Below, piece after piece: positions 15,459 to 28,864 of a DNA stretch of 64,000 nucleotides; position 1 is the stretch's first letter, and each line of letters starts with the position of its first letter. The stretch comes from Datnioides undecimradiatus (taxonomy: Eukaryota; Chordata; Actinopteri; Lobotiformes; Datnioididae). Below the pieces are notes generated by a model, which saw only the letters and a list, made by a program, of their open reading frames with translations, ran no database searches and was not told where the DNA came from. A program made the position numbers and the translations under genes. The DNA lies in the NCBI GenBank assembly GCA_008933995.1, contig WARS01000046.1:3458026-3522025 (forward strand), read 5' to 3'.

Positions 15459-15490
<32 letters not shown>
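15459..15490. repeat. (GT)n microsatellite in fut8 3' UTR
   Basis: About 32 bases of uninterrupted GT alternation. In the mRNA it would be a (GU)n tract. Confidence 0.95.
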
Positions 15491-15493
<3 letters not shown>

Positions 15494-15640
15494 TATGTGT
15501 GGGCGCGCGAATGTGTGCGCACTTGTGTAAATGCCTGTGCATATGTCAGGTCATGGAAGACTTGCACCCTACCACTACTCCCCCTGCCCGACGCCCCGAC
15601 GTCGGGTCTGTAGAGATGTAGACACTGAACATTGATTTTA

Positions 15641-15646
15641 AATAAA
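15641..15646 (+). promoter_or_regulatory. fut8: AATAAA polyadenylation signal, proximal
   Basis: The first canonical hexamer after the fut8 stop, about 375 bases downstream. The flanking sequence is A-rich. Use would give a short 3' UTR. Confidence 0.5.
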
Positions 15647-15931
15647 AAGCAAGAAAACAATTAAAATCCACACAACTGACCAAGCTCGCTCTCCAGAGAC
15701 AAGACTGGGACTACTGTAAGACTGGCACGCCCCAGACTTCGCTTCGAATCAATGACTGAGGGGGGGAAAAAAAAAAAAGGACAAACTGGAAAAAGTGTTT
15801 TGATTTTTATTTAATTCTTTTCAGTGGTTTTGATTCTAATCTTGCCTTTTTTTTCTTTCTCTCCTGTTTTCTTTTGTTTACTGAATGTACTGTATCCTCT
15901 TCTTGCCATGCTCACCGCTCCTCCACCCCCA

Positions 15932-15952
15932 CCTCCTCCTCCTCCTCCTCCT
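15932..15952. repeat. (CCT)n trinucleotide run
   Basis: About six to seven copies of CCT in the presumed 3' UTR. Confidence 0.85.
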
Positions 15953-16541
15953 GCTCCATTCACTGTGCTTCCTCCATCTTGTCTCTACATGTGCAATTAA
16001 TTTTAAAAATACCATATTGTGCTTTTATTGAGTGTTTTTAACGGTCTTAATTTTGTGTGTATGGGGCTTGTGCATTGTATACTGTACAGTGGGTGTGTGT
16101 GTGCGTGCGTGGACGAATGTGTGCGTGCCTGTGATCAAGCGTGCCTGCGTGTGCTGTTTAAGTCTAAGGGGCCATGTCACGACCTGGTGCCTGGTTATTG
16201 GTGAGCAGTGTGTGTGTGTGTTTTATTTCCGGCGTTCCTCCCGACTGAATCGTGTTTGTGTGGCCAGCGGGAGACTGGCGGTGACAGTGGGGACTGTCCT
16301 CAGCCCTCCAGCACTTGGAACAATGGTGAACTCCAGTCACTCCGCTGGTGAACAATGGTAAGATTATGTGGAGTATGGTGAACTCACGGTGCACGCACAC
16401 ACCGCAGACACAGGAGCCGTCCCGAGGCTCACCAAAAGAAGCACTCCACTGAGAAAAATGTCCTTTTTCGGCATCTCTTCTGTCCATCTGTTTGTTTGTT
16501 TGTTTGTTTGGTTTTTTTTACTTTAAACATTGCTGTTTTAA

Positions 16542-16547
16542 AATAAA
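16542..16547 (+). promoter_or_regulatory. fut8: AATAAA polyadenylation signal, distal
   Basis: A canonical hexamer about 1.28 kb after the stop, within aaataaatgagg. It could end a longer 3' UTR. Confidence 0.4.
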
Positions 16548-16678
16548 TGAGGAAAAATATGCCTATGTTTAAAAATGATAATGCTATGTCATATCAAAAA
16601 CTCAGAGTCCCCATCATGAAGGCTTTTTTTTTTTCATAACTTATGTTCTCGGGCATTGTCTTTGATAACCACAGATCG

Positions 16679-16684
16679 AATAAA
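16679..16684 (+). promoter_or_regulatory. fut8: AATAAA polyadenylation signal, most distal
   Basis: A third hexamer about 1.4 kb after the stop, followed within 20-50 bases by a T-rich stretch that could act as the downstream element. Confidence 0.4.
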
Positions 16685-17686
16685 CTTGAGAAACCAACTC
16701 GGCAGTTTTTTTTTATTTTTTATTTTTTCTACTTTTCGGTCTGATTCTGTTCACCATCTGCTCCTCCATCTCTTAACGGGCGCCACCTGCTCGTTCAATC
16801 AGGCTGCACATGCTTCAGCTACATTACACACATTCCAAACTGAAAATCAAGGCTTTTTTATATTTGAAGTGTTCATTTCCTGAAGGGTATCCATCTATTT
16901 TTGAAGAGTAAAAGTCATTACCTTAAGTTCATCTTTTGATATCTCCATAAAAAGGAGGGCCCTGCTTCTAAAATTGATATCATTTTGGCATCCCAGGATT
17001 AGAGCTACCTCCTACCTTCAAAAAAGCACCAGTAGTTTGTTTTATAAATCATTCAGTAGGAGTGCGAATCCATTTTCGAGTCATTTCAGAGCAAAAAAAC
17101 TCTTAAATCTGTCTTTGATTTACATTTCAAACTGAAGAGCAAGATCAGTACCTTCAACAGAGACATTACCGTCCTTCATTTGAATATTCCTTGTGACAGC
17201 TACATGACATTTCTGCCCCAAATACCACGCATCTCTCCCCGCGGAGCCACGACGGCGTGATGCTTTTCTCCCGTCGGCATTTCGCGAAGACCCTCCCTTC
17301 ACTGCTGCTGATTGGTGAGTGTCTGTCACTCGGTTAGTGTGTAGATGGTCGGTTAGGCAGTTAGGGTTAGAAACAGGGTGTCGGGGGTCAGAGCCAATCA
17401 GTGGCTGAGGCTTGTCTTTGTGTAATAATAGAAAAAAACAAAAAACCCAAACTACCAGAAGACTTCCTGCCCTTGTCTTGTGTCCCACTTCCTACTTCCT
17501 GCATGTCTAAATCGTTTATAATCTTGTTCTCTGTGTCTTATTTATGGGCTGTCTTGTTACTTTCTTACTGAGGGGGCTCTGGGACTTTCATTACAGATCC
17601 CTCTTTAATTTCAACGCTGATCTGCATGCTTCATTGGACACCCATAAGGAAAGCCGCAGCGCTGGTAGCGGAGATGAGCTTTTTTG

Positions 17687-17694
17687 GTGTGTGC

Positions 17695-17727
<33 letters not shown>
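17687..17727. repeat. (GT)n(GC)n alternating tract
   Basis: GT alternation with one gc interruption runs into gcgcgcgcgc. This is a classic Z-DNA-prone sequence. Confidence 0.9.
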
Positions 17728-18689
17728 AGGGAGAGTAATGGTTTTATTGCTTTTTTTTTTTTTTTTCCCTGCATGACAACAATCCGCAACCAATTTAGCC
17801 CACGTTGACAAAGCGTTCACAATGCACATGCAGTGTACGGCAGTTCATTGAACATCTCTTTTCAGTGGGAAAGAGTCCCTCGTGGGCTTTATAAATGCAC
17901 ACGCTAACTGGAGGGCACTTTAATTAAAATACACTCGTTGCTGTCACTGTGGCCTGTAACAGTCGTTTAAGAGAGACGTTAGTTCAGTTAATTATTCTGT
18001 TAATTGGACTCCGCTCCTGATAGAGAGCAGTCATGGTTTTAGCAGGCGGGTTCCGCTCTCTCCCTGCATTTGTGGTCTAATTGTTGGGGAGAACGCTGAG
18101 AGCACAGCGAGGCCATTTGCGGGCCTCCCACATAAAAGTTGTGTCTTTGAGGGGAAGCGTCCATTCTGAGCGCCTCATCCATCCGTTTCCAATTGTGTGT
18201 GACAACGGCTTAAACTTTCCCCCAACCGTACTTTTTAGAACCTCTTCAACCTACACGCAGTCAAGGCGACATACAAAGACTTATGTGTTGCTTCCTGCCT
18301 CAGTAAAGGTCATGAAGAGCCCCTCCTGGGGTGACTTCAGTGTAAGAGATGGGGAAACAAAATCTGTTTCCCTACAGTGTTTCTTTGCTGATCTGCAGTG
18401 GAGGGACAGTTTCCCAAACGGGGACGTTTACGCCAACAAGACTGAGAGCTTTATTCCGTGGGGTCGGAGCTGATTGCAGCCTTTCTAGACAATGCGTCTG
18501 ATTCCACCAGACAAGCGTCCCAGAAGCAGCTCTCCGCTTTGCTCCACTTAAAATATGCACCTTGTGTGTTTTTTATTTAAGCCGCATCAAGTTGCACGGA
18601 GCAGATTGAGCCGGACAGGAAGTCAGACAGTTAAGAGGCTAGAGTCATACCAGCAGCTCGGCGAGGCTGCTCTCAGGCACAGTGGCGTT

Positions 18690-18848
18690 TAGACCTTCAT
18701 GCTAACACAGTGCTAATTTTTACGTGCTGCTCTTTAGCAGGTGATAATTTAGGTTCGCCGTCTACCATGTGGGCATGCTAACGTTGGCTAATTAGCACTC
18801 GACACAAAGAACAACTGATGTGAGTGTCATTCATTTTGCAGGTGTGTG
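18690..18848 (+). repeat. Dispersed teleost repeat, 5' part
   Basis: Segments such as 'accttcatgctaacacag', 'gcatgctaacgttggctaat' and 'cattcattttgcaggtg' match the 5' and middle part of a very common percomorph repeat. The + orientation agrees with the copies at 24061 and 25700. No coding capacity is seen. I cannot supply the catalogue name. Confidence 0.6.
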
Positions 18849-21800
18849 ATGACAGCGTTCATGCAACTCTGACGCCAGTGTCTGTGGGGATTTAACCTCG
18901 GAGCAGCAAAGGAGTAGTCAAACTTTCAGTTTTCCCTTTGATATATGTGAGTATTCCCTTTTCCAACACTGATAAATGCAATTTGCCGCACAAGTCATTC
19001 ATCATTTTAGACAGAGCTTGTAAAAAAACAACAACAACAAAAAAAACTTGTCTGGAACCAAAAGCTGATGAGTGTACATTATGTTTAATATTGGCTACAG
19101 TCGAGCAGGCCAACATGCTGAGAGTCTGTGGGATTACAAACTGGAGTGTGTTACTGTCTGGCTCTGAACGACAGACAGCGGGAGAGATAGAAAGGTAAAT
19201 GCATGTGTCATTCCGCCTGAATCCTGCCCAAACAGAGTCGTCAGACAAAAATTAAGCCTGGGAGAACCAACCCCGTCAGGTTCAGTCTGAATCGAGCATA
19301 TGTCAAGCTGTGGTGTTGGCAGAATTTGTTATTTTGACATATTATTAAAAACACCTAACCCTGCCCAATAATATATCTTTATCCAGAACCACACAGTTCT
19401 TCACAAATTGTCTGAAAAGTAGACTGGAAGTATAAATAAATGGGTCAGGTAGCCTGTGAGACGCAAGGCTGCACAGGGTCTGGTCTGTTCAGACAGCTAC
19501 GTCAGCTAAAATGAGAGGATCGCAGTTGTGCAAGACGTGCAAGGAAAAAAAAATCTAATACTCTTGGGGTCACACCACGGGGTTGCACCAGAATCATCTT
19601 AGAAAGGAACAATTACAGTGACCAGTAACTCTATGAATGTACGTGTGGGCGTGTTCTAAGACCAACTTGAGAAATTGTGAACCTGTCCTTTAATGCGCCG
19701 AGAACACGGACCAAGATTTCAATGTGGCCGTGTAACTCTGATGGAATTCACATTATATAGAGATAAGTGGGTGCGCCATCGCCTTGTGGATTTCTAATCT
19801 TGTAAAGGGCAGCTGAATTAATTCTGACTGACTCATGAAAAAGGTAGAGGAAATGGAAATGATTATTGTAGTCCTGGCCGGCTCCAATCAGCACTCCTCT
19901 GGCGCAGCAGTAACAAGTGAAGTCTGCCCTACGGTACCTGGCCCACATCAAAGCTGAGGGGAGGAACTCGCACAAGAAACGGTCAGGTTTTCATAAGGCA
20001 AAGAAGATTGTAGGGTGTCAATCTTTCTCCTCTTCACCTTAAATCAACTCAGCTATTGGCTCTACTTTGGCGTTTATATGCTCTGTATTTTTAATCCTAC
20101 CTGCTTTTTTGGGTTGTTTTTTTGTTTTTTTTTGACTCAATATAAACCTGATTCCATAAAGCTGATTCTTGGCACGGCGCAGGGCCAGCTTAAGCCAGTG
20201 AGGAGTACATCACCACTCAGAGCAACAAAGGCGTTTTGTCTGGCACGCGTACTGTACTTAGCTGTGATCCCTGCTGCGAATCCAGTAAATCAGTGTTTTT
20301 AATGGAGCGCTGACGCACCAGAAGACTGTATTGTTATCTGGAAAACAGACGACAAAAGCATATCGACACCACGTCACCTCTCTTTTTGAATTAGACAAGG
20401 AATTCTCACATTTGCTTTGTTCAGCAGCAACTTGAGGTAAAGTTCTGCCCAAATTGAGCCCAGTTTAGGGAATCTGTACCTAAAGTCTCGAGGATTTATT
20501 ATAATGTCAGACTTCTTTAATTGACTTTGTGTTTAACCTTTCATTTGTAAAGTCTAACATGCATTGTGCATCGATTAGCTTTTACTGAAAAACCAAAAAG
20601 ATGAGAAACTTATCCCATATTTATCCACGCAACGGCAGTCCACAACAGTTCTTCATATCACCATTGTTCCGCACGACAGAGCTCACGACACATTTTAAGC
20701 AACTAATTAAGCATCGCCGGTCATGTTGAGAGTAGTGTGCTGTTTTTTGTCTGAAAATATCATCCGACCGCACTTTCATGAGCTGCATGTACCGACGGCG
20801 GAGTTGTTGACAGTTTCATAAAGACCGCAGCTGGTCTGAGAGCGCCGCGATGTCACGCAGATAATGGAGCTGCAGTCACTCGACTCTCTGTAGCCTCCTT
20901 TGTTGTAAAGCAGACAAAGCTCTTTGTATCACCAGCCTGATGAAGACCAAGTGTATTATTAGCACAGTGACAATGATGTCATAATAGTGCATATTAATAT
21001 GTGGTAATAATAGCAGTGAGTGTAACATTGTGATGGCGTCTGAAGATGTTTTAAAGGATAATTATGCCCAATTACAAAGCGCAGGACTTATTTTCATAGT
21101 TTTGGCTTTCCTTCCCTGTCAGTAACCGTGGAGACCTGACAAGGAAAGAAACAGGTGTCATACAGTAATTCCGGTTTTCAAGCCCCTGAAATCCTCACTT
21201 CAAATCAGAGGTATCTCTCAGTAACATCAAATATTCATAACTCTGCAGTCAAACCACAGCCGTCTTCACATTCTGATACAAATGTTGCTCTGATTTGTGG
21301 CCGAAAGCATGTGACATCGCCTCATTTCACCAAAGCCCCGCCCACTTCAAACTAGCAAGAGAACCACAGAGGAAACAAAAAAAAAACCTGGTCACGTCAG
21401 ACCGCACAAGAAATTGCCTATTGATGGATTTAATAATGCATGTCCATATGATTAATGCAATGCTCATGACAGGTTTAGGAAGAACCGTAGCTGCCGAAGC
21501 CGTGTGCACACACAGCTTTCCTGTGCCACGAGGGATTATTAACATTAATGTTTGGTTTTTACGATGAAATAAAGTGGTTGCACTAAGAGGTTATCAATCC
21601 TCTGGTCACCAAAAAGTACCGCACCATGGATCATTTGCCTGGGGCTGCTACAAAGTTATTCGATTGGGGAAAAAAATGCTGAATATTAATTATATAACCT
21701 CATACGTTATTATGGGCAATTATTTTTTTGGGGGGGGGGTAATTAACTTGAACCTGGAACAGTCTGTGCTGCACGTTTCATCTTGTTGCTACTTGTTACG

Positions 21801-24060
21801 CCTCCAATGACAATATGCAGGTTGTTAACGACGGCAGGGTCATCAGCATGCAAGGAAACCAGTCCGTCACTGGCAGCATTTAGCAAAAGAAACCTGTATC
21901 AGGACACGACTGGAGTGTTGCTGGGAGATCTACCTTCGTGTGTCCATTTAATAATCCACCACGGTGAAACAGAGACTTGACACAGGCACCAGTTTGTGTT
22001 TTGTATTATTTTTTAATGCTCACACGACAGAGATCGCACCTAAATATATACAAACTTATGAGAGACCCTGTCACTTTATGTTCACATGTGAATAATTACT
22101 CTCTGTAATTAGCCACCACTATCATTGTCACTGTTTAAGATAGTCTGCCTAATTCCCACGTTTCTTGCCCCATTTGACTTTGCTTTCATGGTTAAAATGT
22201 CACCAAATTGATGGCGAACACTCAGAAAATAAACCCATCATGTACAAAACTGGAATATACCTCTAAAATGCAGCCTTTGATGCAATAATTCTTCCTGGAT
22301 AGTGATGTCACACTTTACAGTAGCCTAATGGGCTTCGTGTCGATGGCACGTAGAGCACAAAGACTAATGTTGCTGTTGAAACATCCACTATCCCTCTGTG
22401 TGTCCACGTGAAGCCTGCTGCAGCAGCGGTGGAGAGGAGACTCCACATCTCCGGCCCCCGTCCTGCCTCCCCCTGCTGCTGCCTGCGGGGTTCAGCCCGC
22501 TGTGATGACCATTAGCGTCTGGCTGAGGCTGCAGGAGATAACAGGTGATTTAAGGCCCTGTACCTCAACACAGCCAGAGAGAAATGGCCGGCTGCTGCTT
22601 ATCTCCCACGCCGCCATACTCCACACACTTTTACATTAGGCTCCCCTATTCAAAGCCATCTGTCTTCCCAGTCAGGGTTTGATAAAACCGCCTGCGTACC
22701 TCACGAAAGGGGAGGAGCGGGAGACTGAGGAGACACACTCCGCCTGCATACTTATACATCGCAATTCAGAGGATCACGGAGGAAGTCAACACCACACTTG
22801 CTGAATACTTTATCCACGCTGACTTAGAGCCCGGGGCGACACAGTGGGACTCAACAACAATAGCTGAGCGCGGCACACAAAAGATACTGTACCTGGTTGT
22901 AAAAGAGAGACCTGAGTGTGTAACATCACCCCTGGACTAATTGCAAATCAATGGTCTTGGTGAGATGAATGTGGTGGGGATAATAATCGCCTAGGGCTGC
23001 CGTACATCAACCATTCATGCACAGTGCCAAACACTAATCACAGTAGGTGCTCCAATAAAAGCTCTGGAGATGTTATCATTCCTCCACAGAAAAAAAAGAA
23101 AAAAAGCATTATATGTTGTTGAGGGTTTTCTACCTCTGAGCAGGGCATTGACAATGACTGAAATATTATTCCGAGTGATTGCTCAGACGGCTTTGGCATA
23201 GTCTATAGACTGGCGATTAAATCTTAATGCCGTAACATATTTGGCAGCCTCCAGCAAGGAAAGGGATTACCTCATCCTTCTTGGATGCGCATATGTGAGG
23301 AAATATGTGTTATCTTTAGGGCACGGGAGGAAAAATGCCTGTTATCTTAAGGAAAACATGCAGAAGATCCAGAAGACACTGGATATAAAGACAGAGATGT
23401 GGAGCAGGAGTTGTATAATTGCCCTTGCTTGCTGATTTTCCCGCTGTGGAGGCTAAGTGGGCAGTGGCTGTCTTCCTTTGGTCGCTGCTCTGTAATTATG
23501 GTGTCATTGTGTGACAGCAGAATAGCCTCAGCAGCAGCTAAAGGACAGAAAGTTCTCTTGTGCTTGGACATATGCTGAGAGAAGAGGGCTCTCGTTCTCT
23601 ACGTCAATCTGGCCTTCTTCTTTACATCTCTTTCCTCTCTCTATCTTCTACCTCTCAGTTCTCCCCTCGCTACCTTTAGCCTTTGTCCCCATCAAAAAAC
23701 TGATGACCAAGCACAAGTGATGACCGCTCATGCAATTACCTGTATTGTCTAGGTTAATGCCTTCCCCTGTCAGGCAGATTAAGTCTTGAGTGCATGTTGC
23801 CATTGGCAGAGTTGGGGTGAGGAATGTGCTGTCATCTCCGTGAGGAGTAAATCAAAAGCATTGAGCAGCCTCGTTCAAGTCCGTTTGACCCCTGTACTAT
23901 GATCTGGCTGGATTGGTGCCAGGGTGGCTGAGTGGTTACAAAACCCAACGAGTAAGAACAAGAGTCTGCCGTCGTGCTAGCTACTCTGTCAGGCTGCTCA
24001 AAGGCACAGAAGAGCTTCAAACCGCCAGCCTACTAACAAACACAATACAAATACACTGAT

Positions 24061-24300
24061 TTAGCTATGATGATGTTCACGTTGGTCATTCTGGGTTAGG
24101 TTGTTGCATTTGCTACCACTAAACAAACTGGTTTTGTAGGTATTTGGTTATTAACCAAAGTTCTTAACAAACTGTAATTTTGCTGTCATGGTGGAGCTCT
24201 ATGAAAAGTTTATGGATCACCAGAATCACAAATCATCCTGAGGAGAAAATGAATTCCTGAACCAGATTGCACAGCAATCCATCAAGGACACGAAATGTAA
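24061..24300 (+). repeat. Dispersed teleost repeat, middle part
   Basis: Same family as 18690-18848. It contains 'taggtatttggttattaacc', 'ggatcaccagaatcacaaat' and 'catcctgagga', then 'cagcaatccatcaaggac', in the expected order. It is diverged and presumably ancient. Confidence 0.65.
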
Positions 24301-25699
24301 AACTCACGGAAGACAGGAGTCCAACAAACATCACTGGGATTCATCGGCTCAAAACCTTGAATCTGTGCACTCAGTGCCTCAGTCTATTCAGTGGATGTCC
24401 AGATAATTTGTTGGGTAAGTGAAAACTTTAGCTGCATAGGTTCTCATCCATGTCATGGTAAGGAGGTGCTAAGTCATTTGCGTTAGTCCAGACTCTGCCT
24501 AATTGACTGATTCATCTAGCATCATGACATGAAACAGCAGCAGCAACAGATCCAATGAGTGCCTTGGGGGGCTAATGATTAGCCAGTCAGAGCCACGGGT
24601 GGGACTAATGCTGTTGTCAAGCTGCTGTCGAGCGTAGTCAGGCTGTACACCAGAACCAAGGAGGAGCAGCAAAAACAATGGTGACTTCTATAAACCAGGT
24701 GGAACGCTAATTAAGCCATCAGAAGATAAATCTCTTGTTATTTCACACTGTACAGAGTTTTTAGATCTGGTGTCTGGTGTGACAGTCCCACTCTGCTGAC
24801 CTGCAAGACATAGAGGAGGAGCAATCATAGCAACATGGAAGGCCACACTAGCTAGGAGCATGGTGGAGTCTAAGCTTGCTGGAAGTGTTTGTGTAATATA
24901 CATCGCAGCCGAAAGGGGAGATAAGTCCTGCACCGATGCTTAATCTGTTAGTAACTCACGGTGTGATGGTGATCCATGATAGTTTAGGTGGGTCGTTGGT
25001 TAGAAGGGTTGATAATTGCAGAGTAAGGCTATAAATTGTTTGGCTGACAAATAAACCCCCAAATATCCGACTCCAGCCAAGATAATAGTGATTTTATCAC
25101 TGTAAAACTCGTTTAATTCATTTCCAACAGAAACAAGATAAAACCAAAACCACCTTGGTTAGTCTGTCCACACTTCCAACCATAATTTACTCTGGTTTGG
25201 CCAAAAATAAACATTTAGTTCACCAAGACAGATGTCAGGAGTGAGAAAGGTCGACCGTCACGTTGTTGAATCATGGTATTGGTCTTGTGGGTGTGAACAG
25301 AGTGATAGAAAGGCTCATTTATGGTTGAACAAAAAAAAAAAAATAGTAGTCTAACATAAATGGGCTGTCTCTGTAGTGATCCTTTCCATACAGAGACATT
25401 GTTAGACCCTTAGAATAACTGGCAAAAACAAGCATTTTACTGTGACGGGCACTATTCCTCTCAAGGATTACATTGCAGCCTCCTTTCGCAGCTGCCGACT
25501 GCCGCGCTCTTGCTCAATACTGGATCGATTTCAAAAACCTTTGTCCCCATTTGTCATTTCAACACAAAAACATTGGACAATAGGACTCAGGTTCCCAAGA
25601 CGTGATTCACTAGGATTCATCTTTGTGGGGGGGCCACGGTTAGTTGCATTGCGAAATACTATTAGGACTACTCATAAACGTCATGGGGAACTTAAGGGA

Positions 25700-25860
25700 A
25701 ACTCTAGGGATCACAGCAGCCAGTCATATTCTGAATGTCTGCAAAATTTCATTTCAGTCCTTCCAGTACTTGTTGTACTTTTTCATTATGGACGAAAGTG
25801 GTGGGCAAACCAACTGACATTGCCATTTCTAAAGCCACGCCACTGGCATGACTAAAAAGA
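25700..25860 (+). repeat. Dispersed teleost repeat, 3' part
   Basis: The 3' part of the same family: 'gaatgtctgcaaaatttcat', an aagtggtgggc segment, 'actgacattgccatttctaa' and 'ccacgccactggcatg'. It accounts for the end of a chance 137-codon frame at 25442-25855. It overlaps in family position with the 24061 copy, so the two are separate insertions. Confidence 0.65.
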
Positions 25861-28832
25861 TCACAGCTCCAGTCTCCTGCAGCAGCCAGGCTAGCGTGTC
25901 CGTTCCCTCTCTGGGCTTATTCTGCCCGGTTCTTCACATCTACTGTACATTTGTCTCTGTCTCAAACGAATAATGCAGAAAAGCAGAATTCTAATTGCAC
26001 AGCATGGAGTATGATAATTGAAGTGCTCTAAAAAAAAAAAAAAAAAAGTCTTCCATTAACACCAGGCAAGTGATGGACTATGCTTGTGGCATTTCAATGG
26101 AAAAGTAGTCACTTTTGCCAATTGGCACCCAACCAGCTGAGGAGTTATTCATAAATTTCTCCGGCTATGATAAATTCACTGTCAGGGATTTTTTTAATAG
26201 ACCCCCCACCCCCATAAAAAAAAAAAAAAATCTAAACTGGCCTGAATTCCAAAAAAAGGTTTCAATGTCACTTTGATTATGCATAGTTTAATCATATGTT
26301 AATTCAGGCATATGTATCTGACATCAACCCACAATTATCCAGTTAATACTAAAGGAAGCAGGTGTTTAAAGGAGCCTTAGATGAAAGGTATTACCTATAA
26401 GCCTTATTATGAATAAGCCCTAATGTTCCCATCCATGTTAGTCATCAGAGTAATTCTACAGAGGATATTTTCTCCATCATTTAGTTTTGTTTCTCTTTTG
26501 GGGTGGGGGATTAAAGGAGAGTGCTTTTAGCTATTTACAGGGTATAACTCTTTGATTTTGTCAGATAACTAAAAACCTGATGTCTGAGCGGGCTTTGTTA
26601 TCTTTTTAAAGCACAATATTCTGTCTCGTCTCCAGCCTCGCCCTCCTGCTAAAGTCGGTTTGTGAGGACTGTTCTCCTGTAAGACATGAGCATGTAGTTC
26701 TGGCTTTTGAAGATTGGCCCGGTGAAGGTTTTATAATTCCCCCCCCCCCATGCAAATGGGTGAAGTCATGGAGTCTGAAGCTTGGATTAGACATGCTGTT
26801 AGATTACTGCCTCCGGCTCTGGTCTACCTGTGATGATGGCCTCGCCCTTGACCCGGCACTTACCTGCTTCTCTGTGATCCTGGCCACTGTCTTCTCGGGT
26901 ATAGTAAAGGCTGCTGGCTGTTGACGGCGAACGCGCTTGTGTATACATACCGATATGTGCAAGGACGGGCAGATTGACTCTGCACGTTTTAATTCATGGA
27001 TGAGCTCTGGGTATTTTTTCTTTTTTGATGACCTGGAAAAAAAAAAAGGTTGTGCATTGGCTCATGTTTGTGACAGTGTTGTTGGAGATCAATGCACTCT
27101 TCCATCCTTTGCAGACTGCGCTGAAAGTGTGTCTAGCGTATAACTTTCTGTTTTATTCTCACTGTTGTGAAATTTCATTCTTGATGCAAATTACAGTTGC
27201 GGTCAAATCACATTTCAGCCAGTTTGTTGGCTCATAAATCGAAATGCTCTATCAATTAATTAAACATTAAGCGATATTACTATATTAACTGCAGCTTCAG
27301 CTTGGGTTTTGAATTGAGAGCATAGACAGTAAATTAACCCAACACTCACACATGGCGTTTTCTCATGGCCCCATTCAAAGCAGTGAGACCTCGCCAGACG
27401 CCCCTGTTGCCCTCTCTCAGCATGAGAGCGAGTTGAAATTATGAGCAAGTATTTATTAGGATGCCTGAGCACGCTGTTCATCAGCCACACAGTGGGGGTT
27501 ATTTCATTTCCCAAGTTTAGTGGAAAATTCAGGTTATTCATATCATCCCAGATGTTTGCCAATTTACTTAACATCCATAGCATATGCAATACCCCAAAGC
27601 AAACAAGCTCCACGGCTAATCACAGGTTACTCACTGAGAGGCTGATTCGAACGCTGTCAGTTTTCATGCAATATGACATAATTCTAATGTCACCCAGCCA
27701 AAGGGGCACACAGTGGAGGCTCTGTAATGACTCTCACTGTAACAAACTGCTGCAAACACGTTTTCTTTACTCAAGGCTCTTCAAAGGAATGTCTCACCCA
27801 AATTATAAAAAGCATATTTTCCCACGTTACCTCCGGTGGCATCTACGTAGCCTTTCAGATACAGTTTTGTTTTTTTTCCTCCCACCCCGGCACGATGGGG
27901 GTGAGTGAAATTTTGATTTTGGTGCTCACAGAAGTGGGAAATTAAGCGTTAACAATATGTTGTTCAACATGTCAGAGTTTTTGTTTTTATCTTGTATGGG
28001 CGCACATAGTTTGGCCTTGTAGCTGCAGAAAGCTACAGAAATTAAGTATAATAGGAAATTCTCACACATCAGTAGCTGCCTTAGGGTCTTCATGCAACTC
28101 AGGAGGAACTAAGGACTGTCATTTCCCATCTCAGCTATGGACCACTTTACTTTAGCAAGACGTTTTTGGCATCTGACTTAAAGTCAAACAATTCCCTCTT
28201 TATTCCTGTCACTGCACCGCACTGCACTGACACGGCGTTGACAGCTTTTGTAATATTTTCTTCTCATGTGGTCCCCAAATATCACAACTGACGGTGCTAA
28301 ATTTGTTACTTTTCTGTTTTTTTCATCTACCGATTTCAGATAATAGCACTTCAAGCTCCACTGTGTGAACCTCGTTTAACTCTTGGGAGATGTTCGTGTG
28401 AATGAAGCTTACGCCCTTTAATGGAGCAGAACGGGTAGCCTCGTGTAGCAATTTGGGGGGGTTGTTGATGATGCTCATGGCCAAAGCCTCACCTTCTCAT
28501 GAACAGGTGGCAGTCATCAAGTTGAAACGGGCAATTTACAAGTTGGCGCTGTTAACGAGGCTTTTGTGAATTCAACTTGGAACACTGGCACAGGCAAAAA
28601 TAAAACCCGCATGGAAGTCTTCAGAGGTTTAAGATAAGAACATAAAAAATGTTACTGCACGAGGCTCAGTGTCCCTGGATAATCCACATATACAGTATAA
28701 AATGTAAATAGTATTTCATGGAAGCTACTGAAGCTGCGGCCCCTGAAGAAAACCGTTGACAGCAAGCTGGTTGGACAGGCTGGTTAGATATCACTGGTGG
28801 CAAGTGAGAGAAATGCTTTTGTTTCTGCCGGG

Positions 28833-28864
28833 GTTTGTTTGTTTGTTTGTTTGTTTGTTTGTTT
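28833..28864. repeat. (GTTT)n microsatellite
   Basis: About eight copies of a GTTT unit. Confidence 0.9.

Larger units (their letters stand above)
15268..16700 (+). other. fut8: fut8 3' UTR, probable extent
   Basis: The sequence after the stop holds a (GT)n array at 15459-15490, A-runs, a (CCT)n run at 15932-15952, a TG-rich stretch at 16090-16230 and a (GTTT)n run at 16488-16511. AATAAA hexamers occur at 15641, 16542 and 16679. The true end cannot be fixed from sequence alone, and 16700 is an estimate past the last clustered signal. Open frames here are TG-repeat artefacts. Confidence 0.6.

Noticed and set aside
23921-23945. tRNA-like A box (gtggctgagtggttac)
   Set aside because: No B box, no acceptor stem and no SINE tail nearby.
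25442-25855. 137-codon + strand frame
   Set aside because: Its 3' end is the dispersed teleost repeat at 25700-25860.
27441-27908. 155-codon + strand frame
   Set aside because: No domain, no clear splice context and an AT-rich codon pattern; considered chance, though the underlying DNA might be conserved non-coding sequence.
28833-28864. CRISPR-like regular repeat
   Set aside because: It is a (GTTT)n microsatellite without spacers, and the DNA is vertebrate.
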